64,000 nt of DNA from assembly GCF_019649055.1 (NCBI RefSeq), contig NW_026570223.1:3472001-3536000 (forward strand), written 5' to 3'. The stretch comes from Paramacrobiotus metropolitanus (Eukaryota; Tardigrada; Eutardigrada; Parachela; Macrobiotidae). Below are positions 46,701-61,000 of this stretch, piece by piece (position 1 is the stretch's first letter; each line of letters opens with the position of its first letter). A program made the translations under genes and the position numbers. The notes below the pieces were generated by a model. The model had not been told where the DNA came from. It saw nothing but the letters and a program-made list of their open reading frames with translations, and did not search any database.

Positions 46701-49700
46701 CACAATGACTATCGCCACCACTCTTCTATTGTTCTCCATGAATCAACTTCAAGTTAAATCGGTACCGTTAAATCGGTACCTTGAAAAAATCCCGAAACAG
46801 CCTTTCACAGCGGTGCCGGCAAACTATGAACTCGCTGATTAGAACAGCCAATCATCTACTTAATTGAATGCAGGAAAGTGTTTAAAAAAATTTTTTTAAA
46901 CAGCTGGCGAAAGCCATTGTTGGAGAAGGAAATCTGAAATTATATGTCAAATTAACGGCACAACAGGAAATTACGTCAACTGTCATATATCTTTTAGTAA
47001 CTCAATTCTTTTACAGTAATTACCCACACACCGGAAAAACCGGATGCAAAGAAATTTTGCAAAATAAAATCAGCAAATAAAAACCATCACCACCTAGAAG
47101 CGATCAAGGTGGATCGACAGATAAGTTGCCGGAAATGATATCAGAACGCTCGTTATGACGTATATTTATTAAACCAAGATAGCATCCTTTGGTAATGTTA
47201 AGGTTATAAGCGTAAGAACAAATTCAACCCTATTTGCCACGCACTTTACGAATGTTATTCACGGAGAATAAGCGCAGAAAATTATGATTAACGAAGCCTA
47301 TAATTATTGTTGGACAGACATCGATGTTGCACCGGTTAATACGGCTGAAAACTGATTCTAGCGTCACCGACATTATTGGTACGAATCATAAATTAGTGAT
47401 TACCCCACCAGTGGAAAGTATCATTAAAAAGGCTCCAGCTAAAGTGAAGTTCAACAACTGTGCTCATTAGGTGCTAGATGCATGTTTGCCGCGGATGCTA
47501 AGAGAAATATAATTATTACGTTCTGCTTCAGGCGCTTTGTGCACGATAAATACTACACCAGATGCACGTATACACAATCAACCGGCATCTATATTGATTT
47601 GTACTCCTATGTAAAAACCTGCCGCGCAAGAGGCAATAATTTAACGGTTCGCTCGTACTGCAGCCGGTGAATTTCTGGTATCCATCACACTTTCAGGGAA
47701 AATCTTTCTCTAACACTCATAATGCAATAGTCGCGCCAGTCAATAAATTTCGATCCGTCAAGATAAAAATAATATGGCAAATGGATTGTTACAAATTTTA
47801 AGGGGACAACTGTGGAGTCTTACTCGAATTTGGATCAATTTAAACACCTTGTATTTTCTTTTGGTTACCTATTACAGTTACCGTTGTCATTAATCCCCTG
47901 CATTTCAGGAAAACTTGGAAGTGTTGCACTTAACATAATACACTGCTTAAATTTTAAAAATATTAGGCTTACTCTCCTATTTCCGGTAAATATTTGACAG
48001 TTTTATCTTTTCATCATCAAATGTTTCATAAACTGGAAGCATAGCGATAAGGAATCATTTTTATAACAGGAAAAGCTTCCCGGTATAATCCACGGTACAG
48101 AGTTGGTATACTTACCGATATCGTCAGCGTTATCTTCATCGGACTCCTCTTCGAACTCACTGTAGTCCGGCTGGCTTCCGCCGTTATGAAGATTTCCCGC
48201 CGGTTTCCGGTTAGCCAAATCGCTCTCTGCTGGCTTAACCGTAATGAAGTAAGCTAAATCAGAGTGCTGTTGTGCATCGAGTTGGTGCTGCTTCCACTGA
48301 TTCCAATGCCCAGCACTGCGGACATGCTGCATGAAAACTGATTGGTATTTAGCGGTAAAAGTGCACAGTGAGCAGAATAATTTCCATTTCCGTGTTGATG
48401 TTGACGACGCCGATGATGACGAGGGAATTAAAGCTGATGAGGCATTAAGCAAATTTTCCCGAGCTGCCGCTGCATTAACACTGGCTGCACCACTGTCTAA
48501 TTGAAGGTCGTGCAATTTCACTAAGGCCGCCACATTAACTTCGTGCTGCTGATTGTTTTCCAAATGACTACGGAGCTGATGAAGACTGCTGGTCTGGTAA
48601 TCACATGCATTACAGCGGACCTGCACACAACGCAGAAAAAAGAAAACCCGTTAAATTCATTTGCACGACATGCGTTATGCGCTTGGTGTGTGCACTGTAC
48701 AACTAGTCATAACTTTAAGTGCTTCACTAATGAAGGCAAATTATGATTCCGCTAGTGCGAGCCAAAACCTTTAAATTATGGTAGAGAGTCATCAATAGTA
48801 CTTGATTACTATTAAGAAACTGATGAGCCTTCTGGCAATTTACACATTGCAAATGCGAAACCAGCCACACATGACAAATGGCAAATACAATCTTAAAAAT
48901 CACAAAGAGACCATTTTACGTTACCGGTATTGTTCATTTTGTACAGCAAAATTTAATAACCGAGAATCCGCGTTGTCAAAGCAGAGCGCTCAAAGCGGAT
49001 TGAGCATTTATTTACGCCGTCAAAAACTTTAATTAAATTTCATAATTTTGTTCATATTTTTATTTGGAATAATCACAAATATTTTCATGGTTTCGTGAAT
49101 TCATCAGTTATACTATACGCTATAATTTAGCTCAAATACCATTACGCTAGCAATCATGTCTAGACGATATGCCACATTTACTCGGATTAAGTGACCAAAA
49201 AATTTTCATGTCGCGCTAAATAATGCGTTACCTGAACTGGATTACTGGTGTTAAGATACTGCAGCCGCCATTCATTGTCCACCCCGCCTTCCCGTACATG
49301 ATTGACCAGCTGCATTTTTTGTATGTGTTTATCCGTTTTACAGTGCAGTTGGAAGTTGGCTTTCAAGGGGGTCTTGTACGGGCAGTATTTACACATTGAC
49401 AACTGCCCATTAATAATTAGGCTATCCGACTGCTCCCGACTATCAGTCCGGTCACGGGTCACATGTTCGCGCAGTTCTTCATAGGAATCCACCATAAACA
49501 CGGAGCACACTAGGCACTGCAGTGTCCTGGCATTCTCGGGGATCTTATCCACCGGGCGCGACTGTCCGGCATCGACCATCAGTGCCGGCATGCCCATCAT
49601 GTACAGCGGATGATGACCCATCATCTCCGGATTCATATTCATAAACATTAACGGACTGCCCTCCAACAAACCCGCTGCCATATTGGGATGAATGTTGCCC

Positions 49701-51190
49701 ATCTGCGACTGGAAAAATAAAGCCTGGTTTTGTTGGTGTTTTTCACTGGTAAGATGAATCCGCAGGTTGCGCTGGACGCGGGTTTCATAACCACATACTT
49801 CGCACCGGAACGGTTCGCGCTGTGCCGAACTGGTAGATGCGGAGCGTTGAATTACCGGCGGTTCATCGGGGACAATATTATTCAGGTTACTGTTATTCTC
49901 CGCATTTCCTCCGTTCTCACCGCCATTTTTCTGTCGTTCTTGGACGTTGGTCACATGCTTATCAGACTGCATATGAATGGTTAAGTTTCCTTTCGACGTC
50001 GTGGAGTAATTACAGGTTTCACAACGGAACGGTTTATAGCCGCAATTGTAGACTTCCCCGCGGGACAGTCGAGGATGCGGCTGATTGGTCAGGCAGTAGG
50101 GACATGTCTCTTCTGATTCTGGGTGTTTATCTTTCATATGGATCTCCAATGTTTCTTGGTACTTGTAGTGCCAGTTGCATTTGGGACATTTCAGTTTCTT
50201 TGACGAATTCCGCGAATGGACCATGGTCATATGTCCGCCTAGCGATTTGCTGGAGCCCAGAACAATATCACACTTGGGACACTCAACGCTACTTGATTTC
50301 GCGGTGTTCAGATCACTGTCAGTCGGCTGGGTGAGATCCTCAGGAAAGGAATGCGTCGAATGATCCGAATCATCGCCATCATTAAAGCCATTGGTTTTCA
50401 ACGCTACTTCTTCCGTTTTGACGGTTACTTCTGGTAATCGGTCTATTGCGCGTAGTGACAAGAGTTTCGTCACGACGATCGTGCCCTTAGCATCTTTCTG
50501 TATGATTCCACCGCAGTCCTCCAGATCAACCGAAAGGTCATGCTGCGCTTCGCCATGCTGAACAAACGCTTCGTGGTTCGCCAGGGTTTGGCAATCACAT
50601 AGCAAACACATGAAGACAAGCTGAGATTCACCAGTGGAGATTGGCAGCGGAAGCCTCCGGTAGCGCTCCAACACCGTGGAGGCTGGAAGATGCCCATTAG
50701 GAAAACAACATCTAAAATAACTCACCGTGCCCCGCTGCACGATGAGGAGAAAATCAAACGGATACAGGGTCGGAGGAATGCTCGGGGATGCTGCTGATTC
50801 GGAAGAATATTGATAGGAATTCGGGGACCATGGCCAGAGGTCCAGGATGTCCTCACCGTCCTGCATACAGCAGATGACACCGTCCGGATTAGCCACCACC
50901 TTCCCCTCGAAGGCCGAAGAAGTCCCGTTGGAATGGCACTTGAAAGGCACACTATCCTCACCACTTGTCGCCACAGGTGACAGGCCATTACACCGTTCCA
51001 CCGACACGTCGCCAACGTCGACCGATGACCCATTGGTGGGGACAGATGACACGGCTTCGTTATCTGCCGTATCTGCCGCTGCTACGTCACAAGGCAGCGG
51101 ACTACTGCCGTTGTCACCGTTCATGTACGGGGAATAGCTGCACGAGAGGAATGGGAGGCATACCGGTAGAGCAGCGGTTTCGGTTTCCAT
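37720..51190 (-). CDS. zfh2: ZFHX3/ZFHX4/zfh-2 type zinc-finger homeodomain transcription factor
   Basis: Nine coding exons, transcript order: 49232-51190, 48116-48620, 41713-44234, 40818-41310, 40420-40677, 39660-40102, 38631-39468, 38134-38477 and 37720-37890. All phases close at 2,510 residues. About 22 C2H2 fingers are visible, including [38 protein letters not shown] and [19 protein letters not shown]. There are four homeodomains. HD1 (about 1478-1538) ends [21 protein letters not shown]2 spans exons 3/4 (NRTRFTDFQ, then [10 protein letters not shown] and [12 protein letters not shown]). HD3 spans exons 5/6 ([33 protein letters not shown]). HD4 contains [13 protein letters not shown] and [15 protein letters not shown]. 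Each matches its counterpart in vertebrate ZFHX3/4. These nuclear regulators act in neural and appendage development. ATG 51190 follows an in-frame stop; a TTATAG acceptor near 51230 implies an upstream 5'UTR exon. It is shorter than human ZFHX3 (about 3,700). Confidence 0.97.
37938..38106. repeat. Intronic tandem repeats in ZFHX
   Basis: At least three copies of ATGTAAAAATGGCAATCTC followed by AAATCTCAA, interleaved with AACAAGTATATT units, fill most of the last intron (37891-38133). Confidence 0.85.
46753..46780. repeat. Perfect tandem duplication of GTTAAATCGGTACC
   Basis: Two adjacent identical 14-bp units in the large ZFHX intron; each contains a GGTACC palindrome. Confidence 0.85.
46880..46901. 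repeat. 22-bp perfect palindrome of A and T runs
   Basis: GTTT, seven A, seven T, AAAC. It is self-complementary and able to form a cruciform. Confidence 0.85.
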
Positions 51191-54100
51191 TACTTCGCTT
51201 TGATCAGCGGATCATCCCAAACCGACTCTATAATAAACGGAAGTTATGATTCCAACTATGTACAATCTTCTCAATTCGAAGCATATGAGATTAATTATAC
51301 GACGATTCCAAATACAATTTAGCTATAGTTAAGCATCCTTTACTACACTGTTCAAAATTCGGTTTTCGTTTTCTTAACTTCGTTCGCAACTTCCCACAAA
51401 AATTTCAATAAGATAATCAAACAAATAATCAGTATTTTCCTAAGTGCAAGGCCTCAAACAAAAATGAATCTAGCTGCAAGCCTAAAAAACCGTTGCCTTC
51501 GGTTTAGGCGCTCAGTTTTCAAGTTTTTGTCGTTCGATAATAATATAGAAACAACTAATTTCACTGCTATCCATTAGAAATCCACGGTCCTTATCACCAT
51601 TGTCACAGGCAAACCATTTTTATCCTTAAGACAACACACCTATGACGAGATAACGTTCCGAATGCCATGGCGATCAAGATTTAAATAATTTGTGGAAAAA
51701 TATTCAAATACGTGCAACGGAAATTCTTTAAGCGCAGCATACCAAGACAGCCAAACAAAGTTTAAAAATTACCGCCAAATGTTTAATGAGTCAGCTGATA
51801 GCGCCAAAGATAGCATTATTGACTGCGGCTATACTACGACATATCGCATAATGCAATAATTCTAAAATACCATAAAACCCGACTATGTTGAACTTCTTCA
51901 ATGAATGATGCTATCAGACTGCAAAATAAAATTATCACACATCAACATACAGCGGCACTGTTGCGGTGAATAGAAAGTTTACTCTTCACATCATAGCGGT
52001 TATCTAATCGTTTCTACCATTGATGAGCACTCACAAAAATGACATTGACTTTAGAGAGAAAGAACGATTATCGCTTTACACATAGATATAATTAAATGCC
52101 AGTTATAAATTTTACTAAAACAATAACCGTGTATTGCTCAACTTCAAATTACATAAATACATGCGGTACGAGTATGAAACTGAAAATATTTTTTAATTCG
52201 TTAATGACTCCAGCAGAAACTTTTAATTCCAAACGTCAACTAGTGCTGTTTGAAAACGCGGTCCTTTTGGGACCGATGATTTCATTTATGCGTGCTCAGT
52301 TTTAAGAATTATGCGTGTATATACGTCCGCAGTTCACCTGACAAGCCAGCTAACCCAAACGCAGAAACCATCAAGAAACGGTTCTGCACAAGGGGGAAAA
52401 TATCGCTAGCTAATTAAATAATATCTCTTAAGTAAACATCTTCAATCTGGCAAACACGTCAGTTTTGAAATTTCAACGATGCGAACTTTCAACCATACTA
52501 CCAGTTCAGCTTAATCGCTCTATGGCACGTAATCCAGCCAAGAAAAGAAGTCATTTGAGCTCATTTATCGACTACGTATGACTATGTGCATTTGTGCATT
52601 ATGGGCATAGTTTATAGCATACATACTGGGAACCCAATGACAAAACCATGGCAAACGGAAATCAACGCATAACGAGAGTATACCCTGCATTGCTGGCCGC
52701 TAAGTAAGCACCATTAACTATCGCGCATTGGAAAAAGCACAGCAATAATATCACACTTAAAACCACGGTACATCAGAACAATAAAACCGCACCGAACTGA
52801 CCATTAATTTTCTATCATTCTGGGGTCGGAGCATATAACTGTTTCAGTTTGTTGTATAACCCAATCACAAATGTGCATTTGCAATATATACGATTAATAG
52901 GTTTTCATATCTTCAGAAAACTACAGTCATGTCTCACGCCGCTAAGTACTGGTAATACTTCGTACCGACGGACATCTGCTCCTTTGTAGTTCCGAACTCA
53001 TTGTACCGCCAAAAAACCGACTTCGATACTTCGACACATGAAATTAAAAAACAAATTCTATTTTTGTGTTATGTGTACACTTATTCTGGGTTTTAGGTAT
53101 TTGATGACAGTTTTAGGTGTTCTGGGTGCAGTAATATTTCAACTGAAAAACAAGTCCTCAAAGGTTAAGATAAACGTAGAGAAAAGGTATTCCTACCAAA
53201 AGTTGTACCTCTTCTAGACACGTTCCTGTAGCCATTGTATAGGAGAGGAGCCTTTACCAAAGTTCAAGTCTAATACGAACGTCACGTCAGAAATATGGAT
53301 GAGGAGACATGATACTCGTGAGTTATAATTTATTAATGCCGGTTTGAATTGCTCGGCAGAATGCTCACCTAAGAGAGTCTTAAGCCGGCCTCAGCTTAAA
53401 CTTGGAAAATTAGCACTGACGCGAGCTGGGGCGCTAATCAGGTTTTCCTTTGTTATTCGGCTACATATCATAACTTTCGTACTGCAAACTGGCGCATATC
53501 ATAAAGCCAGACGTACAAGCCTGTACAGCTACCAACACACTCTTTTAAAATTTTCACCCTCATCTCATCTTGCAACAATATCGTTCGACCCTCTGCTGCT
53601 GCCTGCAAATTTTCAACCGCGATGAGCCAAGCCTCTATTTCATCTCTGTTTTCATAAAGAGATGAATATTAGCACATACACACAGTTGAGCCGACTAATG
53701 TAATGCATGCTGCGCAGCCATGCAGGCCAATTACCAATAACGCCACTAATCTCAAGTGGTAAAACCAGACTGCAAGAATGTGTTGTTCACCTCTCCAACA
53801 CACACACACACTTGCATCATTATCATATTCATACTCAGCGACGTAGCCTTTTGCTCTCTGTTTTTCACCTCTCAAATTTATTAATAAATTATAATTTCAG
53901 GAACTTTATAATTAAGAAACAACACTGGAAAAACTCAAATCCATCTCCGACGGAGACAGTAATTTTTACTGACGAAATACAAAACAATACGCTCACAGGC
54001 TTAAAAAATTGATGTCCTGCGGCTATGTTAGCCTGTTCACTGCACAATACTGGATGTACAGAAAGACAAAAGCACGTCATGATCATTTACGTGTACCGAA

Positions 54101-57100
54101 GACTGAATATAATGGATACCTTTCTATCTCCGTTTGCACATTTCTAACGTGACTGTACACTGTTCTTTGGCCATTTCATTTCGCACATTTCATAATTAAC
54201 GAGAAAAATTATCACAGTGCTCCATTACACGTACAAGCTAGTTAATTAGTCTACCGACACACTTGAAACAACAACCTGTCACGAATGAACCTATACGGAA
54301 AAACACACGCCGAAAGAACGCAGGGCCAAGTGGTTCGGGTTATAATAATTGCCTTTTCTCTACACATCTGACTACCATGTACCATGCTCACGACCAATAA
54401 TAGCGGTGTAAATTCATTAGAAAACAATCACGGTGCTGTTTTTCTGCGCGAGATCTTTAATCTATTCCTAATATACTGTCACACTTTCCAAGCTATTAAC
54501 AGTATTAATTATAACTGTCTTGCTGTCCGTAAATAATGAGTATGCACTGCATGAACAATGCTGCGAGTGCGCACTCGGCAAATGAGATCAAGTATTTTAC
54601 ACCACTGAAACTTTCCGAAAAAACGAAAGCTTTCGTCGTCTTTTCCTTACACACTTACAAGCGGACAATAACTGTTAGATTCGATAGCGATCCACGGAAA
54701 CGTCTTGTTTATAGCTACAGTTACGCGAAAACTACTGCGGAAGATGGGAACGCGATCGGGAGTTCTGGTGAAGAGTATTATTATTACGAAAAAAAATGGA
54801 GTAGAAGATTCGTCCTGGTTTAACAGTATTATTGTTGTATTTTCATAATTTTTTAAATGTTAAAAAGCAGCTTGAAAAGAGGCGTCAAACAAAGCATTCA
54901 TTTATACCAAAACCGGCATTCCCGATACAGAAACCACGAATAATTACACAGAATAAGCAACAAAATCAACAAGTACATGACCGAACCGGAACAATATATA
55001 TTTCTTCCGTTCGAACAAATGCCTGACAATTAGCCATACTGTCTCTGGTATTCGGTAACGATTCTAATAGAGAGAAATCTTAAAAAACAATGCAAGGCTA
55101 GAATCCCAGTCATATATCCCGCGGCGACCATATCGTCCAGCACGACGTCATCGCAAGCAACAGATTATACACGAATTCTTAAGAATCCCAGGCATCAACA
55201 CAAGCGTACATAACACGATTACTTACCGACTGACCGTAGAAGAAATTTCCAAAAGCCCGGCTATGAATTGAGCAAAATCTCGTTGTTCATTTAAAACACT
55301 GCGTATGCATAATATTCCAATGCAACGGGCGCGCGCATTATTACATGCTTGTGCAGACGAGTGAGCTTAACAACAATGCGGTAATCATTTAATCGACTTT
55401 TCCCTATGCTAAGCACGAAGCAACGCGTGCAACTTACACCGAGAGAAATTTTCGGTTTATAATAGTACAAAATATCTATCGCTAGTCGACACTCTCAACT
55501 ATAAAATCCGATTTTACACCCTGCACACAACTGCTGAGACAACAAGCCCGGTCCATATGAGAGAGAAAACACCAGCTAGCGTCCAATGCAATATGCAACT
55601 TATGAACCACCGGCATCAAATCAACGCTCTCTGCAACTTCCATGGCCCATCAATTCATAACTAGATCATAATTCGTAAATTTCATTAGTCATCATTAAGA
55701 GCCCGGCCCCAGTCAGACGTCCTGCTGTAAACTGACTTAACGTTTCATCTCTCGTTTGATAACCATCGTAATATAGTAATACACATACCACCATATCGCT
55801 CACTTCCTCCATCGAAATCTTTTCCCAGCTGTAATAGCTTTCGTAGGCGAAAATGATTATTAACGTTCCTCAACGTAAACGCAATAAGGTCTATATCGTC
55901 GGCTGATATCATACTGCAAGCCTCACACTCTTTCTCAGCCCAAATATCTGGCTAAAGCAAAGACTCTTAAGACGGACCTTACAATACGCCGGTTAATGTT
56001 GCACGTTTAGATGAATAGGTGCACTACATCCAGCCAAACAGTGAAAAAACTACCGGAAGATTTTCTATATGGATGCAATTACTTACTGCTCGCAACCGCA
56101 AGACTTTTAAATCACAGAGTAATGCCTTATGAAAATGACGGAAAAAGCTGTATTGTAACGACAATGATTGTGCTAAAAGCCAATGGTAATGAAAGGTACA
56201 CCCAATGCTCCCAATTTCTCATTCCGATTATTGCTATTTAAGTGAGGGTCTTAGCTGTACAAAAGCCGGCTCTTCAAAGCGCAGCACTCTGTGCGGGGAT
56301 CTCTGATAAATTCCTTCTAAGGAACTCCCGAGAAAAGTACACATACAGGCAATCTCCTTGACTATTTAAAAATTTTCGATCGCTCTTGCGCTCTACCTTC
56401 TCTCTTTTCATACTTCATAATTTGTGCGTTGTATTCCACGGGCAATCATTTCTATTCCATCCATCACAGATCCGATTTTATACACATGTACAACATGGTA
56501 ACAGTATACACAGGTAATTCAGGTTGAAAAAGAGGACGCTTTAGTACCGGTAATGGCTGGACGATATTATATCAACATCTCCTTTATTCTTCCTCTTCCA
56601 AGTACCCACTGCACTCCAGCAAGAGGACGCATTTAGCCAAGTATCGCAATTTGTACGTTCACGGTTTCGATATATGAACACGAAATAATCATCCGCGGAC
56701 GTAGTTTTCTACTTGTTGTGTGTTTTGTTTTACGTACTTGATAACACCGGGGGAAAATCTAACGCTAAAGAAGTTGTAGAAATCTTTACTGACCCAGCTG
56801 ACCAGTACATCGTAATTTAAATTGAAGCACACAGATTTAACGAACTATACCCTTAAAATCTTCAGATGCACAGTCAGGGTAAGCTGAAATGTGCCATCGC
56901 TATTACAAACAATATTGTTTTCAATATTTCTATTAGCGTAGTACACATTGTAATTATTACCGCTTCTGCCGTACAATCTCTTGTGATTGGCGGTAAATGC
57001 TACCAGTTAACACTCTAACCGAATAAATCACGTGTATGACGCCAGCATGTACAGACTATTCTACGGACTGTGTTACCGATGTCTGTGTGTGTACTCCAGG

Positions 57101-57494
57101 TAAAACGGCTTTCACCCACAACCGAAATCACCGACTGACCGCACGATATTGTTCACATTAATGAAACATATCGATATCCGGACCATATCCAAGATTTGTG
57201 GTGGCAGTGTATTAAGTTGCTTTTACAGTTAAATTAATTTATGATGAGCAAGAAAAATTCACTTCATATGAATGTTGCATGTGAAATTTATGCACAATCC
57301 AAGGCACAAAATTCGCGACACAACGTGAAATCCAACGTAAACTGCTCTTTAGAAATTTATTAATTACCTACAGGTATCATAATACAGAAACGAATATTCT
57401 GCAATATTTTTGCGTATTTTTGCAACTATAACCAATAAGCGTACCAATATCAAACATTTCTTCATAAATATACGTTATTAACTGTCTCAATCAA
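51191..57494. other. ZFHX 5'UTR and upstream gene desert, proximal part
   Basis: A probable acceptor (TTTATTATAG near 51230) marks a 5'UTR exon of ZFHX, whose first exon lies further upstream and was not identified. A short CA repeat occurs at about 53800-53812. ORFs up to 95 codons (for example 54536-54823) show no family resemblance. Probably regulatory or intronic DNA. Confidence 0.5.
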
Positions 57495-57563
57495 GTGACA
57501 GTCACACGGAATCAGAAGCAACCTTCAATTTTGTATAAACATTGCTGTAAGGTATTAGAAAAA

Positions 57564-58007
57564 ATGTTCGTCGCGTTTTTTAATTACATGCTTTACAACC
57601 CAACTTTATGGCATAAGCGCAATGAAACGCGTACATCTATAAGGTTCACAAAGAACAAATGGCACTGCATATATATCTCGCGTAATTACGCTGAAGGGTT
57701 CATCAACAGTTCACCACATTCTGCCGGAAGCTGTGGTAAATTACGAGCACTAATAATTGCTGTTGAATTAATTTGCACTTTTCTTACGGGTAAAGGACAG
57801 AAAGAAGTTACATTGTGCAAGGCGTTATCAATATGTATCTTTAACATATGCCGTGCATTTATCGTATTTCTATCTAACATCTTATACCAGAAAGACCGGT
57901 CCGTCTGCAAAACGAAAAACGGAAAGAATAAATTATCTACTGCTGTTCAGGAGAAGCACTCTCATCAACGACTCAGAGGACAATACCGCGTGAAACTCTA
58001 TTATTAG
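57564..58007 (+). CDS. Orphan ORF of 147 codons, doubtful
   Basis: An ATG at 57564 opens 147 codons (the frame is open for 23 more upstream). It has two hydrophobic stretches (ALIIAVELICTFLTG and ALSICIFNICRAFIVFL) and a basic C-terminus. No homology is recognised. It is long for AT-rich noncoding DNA, but neither promoter nor splice evidence is visible. Confidence 0.2.
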   Translation: MFVAFFNYMLYNPTLWHKRNETRTSIRFTKNKWHCIYISRNYAEGFINSSPHSAGSCGKLRALIIAVELICTFLTGKGQKEVTLCKALSICIFNICRAFIVFLSNILYQKDRSVCKTKNGKNKLSTAVQEKHSHQRLRGQYRVKLYY

Positions 58008-61000
58008 AAATTAAGCCCTCCAATAGACGTAATAATTTTCTATCATTTTTCATCCTTTGTTTTGCTGATGGCGTGTATACACTTTTCCACTATTAAACCA
58101 AGTGGACCTGCAAGGCCGCTGCTGACGTAAACCGAACAGCATTTTACACACGTACAATGGAACATAATAATCATAATCCGTGTCCTCAATTGCATTTGCC
58201 GGCGTTAATTACTCAGTGCTACATTTAGAGCTAGAGTCGTGTTTGGCATTTTCAACATTTATGACTCTGATGCATATGAATTTCACGCTGCAACCTTCGT
58301 CGACCCTTACCCATTACGAGATGCTCATGTACAATGCCAGCGCTTAATTTCTGCTTCATTTTAAAAAGCCATTTGCAGATGTGTTAGAACTAGGACGATC
58401 ATAAAATAATTCGAAAACAACAAAACACACGGTTCACAAGTTGAACTTCACGGCGAACCAAATATCCATTCTCACTATAGGTAAAAAAGGGATGGCAGCT
58501 CCCTACAAAGGCACTGTAAGCCCAGTAGAGCTGACATACAACATACTGAACAGAAAACAATAAATCTTAGCGTAAAATAATCTATATTCTCAACGTCAAA
58601 ACCAAAGATTTTTTTCTGCCGATTACAGAAATCAGAGTCGTGGTGTCCTTCAGTGGTCGCTTTTGAAATTTAAATACGCGATTTTCTAACGAAACTACCA
58701 GCGAACCTAAATTCCCTCAAGCAAGCGCACCGGAAATCGGTATAATGCTCACAAGGCAAAACAGTGGCTTTCGTCGGTTTCTACCCTCAGCCACTGAACG
58801 GCTCCGATCCATCGCAAAACCGGTCTATTCACTCAAAGTTTCACCCAACTGAAATACATATATTGCTTAACAGTTTAAAAGCAAACAGAATATGAAAGCC
58901 GGTGTAGATATTCGCAGAATCCATATTATTTTCCTTTGCACCAGTAGCCATACCAGCCACAATTATACGCATTTAATTATATCCTGCCAAGCTGGTGACC
59001 TAGGCGCACTGCAATTAATTTTAAACTTCTGTCTGTACGTTTAACTGAAGCACTGCTCGTACTGAAGGAAAGCATTGCACATGACAAGGGAGCAGTACAC
59101 TGTGCACACACCCATGCGTCTTTCTTTGCAAAAGGCAACGTTTACGAAACTTAACTAATGTTTACGGTCTACAAGCTTTTCATATTTAGTGGATTTACAA
59201 ATTCTACCTCCGGAGACATATCATGAGGCACGAGCAAAGAGGAATATAAGTATTTCAGAAATGTACCTTTTCATATAGCTATTTCATGTGCCAGTTATTT
59301 ATGAAAAGCACCTTTGAACCACATGCAGTAATTACATAAGACTTTAATTTTATGCCTAGTTTCGGGATTCGAATTTCGATTTAAAATACTGCAATAAATA
59401 TGCAGTACTCGTACAGATCTGTTGAATTAAATAACGTTGAAGATAATACACACCAAATACAATTGTGGTGTGGAACTTAAATGCCGGCAGAGGACAGCAT
59501 AACAAAGGTTTCTGCGTTTTACATTAGGCATTCGGTTACACTCCGGGGTCCCTACAATCACATATAAGAAACACATATTTTATACGGCTCTGGAGCTCCA
59601 CAGTTCTTGAATACACGCATTCGCACATGCAGTATCCGCCTACAAATCCATGTGCAGATCTAATAGCACACAGTTTTCAGACAGCACGTCTGAAGGAATA
59701 CTTCATTACAGGATGGTTTAATGATTGAAATTTAATGGTAGTAGCTCGGCTGCATTGATTAGCTACTCGCGTATCGCCTTCACATCGTACTTCGCATGAG
59801 CAAATTTCAAACTTTACAACTTTACTGCAATATACACGCTTCAAATGAGTTGCATTCAGTCCTAACCCAGAACCGCATTCGTGTGTATACAGTCAGACAT
59901 TACAGGAATTCGGAGCCTCCTGATCACAGCACACACCCTTAATAACTGTAAATGTCGGTATACACTACTACCAAGTATACTTGTACACCGTAGAAGCACA
60001 TCAACGGGGTAATATTATAATAAGCAGAAGTTCGGCTGGTTTATAAGAACATAATTTCATACACGGAATATACAAAGTATGCTATGATTTAAGAATTTTA
60101 GAAAATGAGCGGGTTATACTACACTTCAAAGCAACCGTTTCAAAAGAAATGCAGAGCAGAACGCACCACAACTATCCGACTAGAAGTAGTATTATCACCA
60201 CGAACAGGAAGTGAAACTGAAAATCGCTTAATTTAAATACTTTATCGAAAATAAGAGTAACAGACGAACAACGACTTGACTCACGAACTTCTTGCCGTAT
60301 GATTACACACCCTAAACATTCAAAATGCAAACCATCCAAGGAACGACGCCCCGCTTAATCGGCTATGTAAGAAACATCAATTTGCAATTATCCCATGGCC
60401 TCATTACGGATCGGCGTTTTCGCCTTCATAATGTTAACATTCTACGTAGCTGCGCTGCTTTGGGGAATAAGTAATGTGCACATATAGTACAGTACTGTAC
60501 ACATTTTCTTACGTATGTGAGCGGGAAGGTTTAAGACTAGCACATTTCCCTAGTACAGTATATTGTCTCAATTTTCCGTCTGCATATGCATACATGCACT
60601 TTATGGGCATTTGTATTAACGAACCCAATCAAAGTGTAATGGATCGAAGTGCAGGATCTGGTCGCATGTACTCAACAAATGAATATTATCCGCTCCTCTT
60701 CCTTATATTACGGCAATGCCCTAACTATAAACATCAGAATAGAGCTCAAGTCCCATTTCGATATGAACTATGAACGGCAAATAATAAGCCAAGCAAACTA
60801 GTTACGCCATGCAGGCCGGCAGCCGAAACTTATGGATCAGGAATCCTGTCCATATTTTCCCCAGTGAGCGCGTTTCCTCATTGGATGCCAACACACAGAT
60901 AACACTGTGCTCAAACTCCTTCACTAACGAGTTGCATTTATGAACTCCACCGAAATTATCGACAGAAATTAAACTCCTTTTGCCGACACAGTACTTCTTC

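Larger units (their letters stand above)
44235..48115 (-). other. Large (3.9-kb) second coding intron of ZFHX
   Basis: No second gene was found on either strand. It holds a perfect 22-bp A/T palindrome (46880-46901) and a perfect 14-bp tandem duplication GTTAAATCGGTACC (46753-46780). Large introns of developmental regulators often carry enhancers; that is inference here. Confidence 0.55.
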
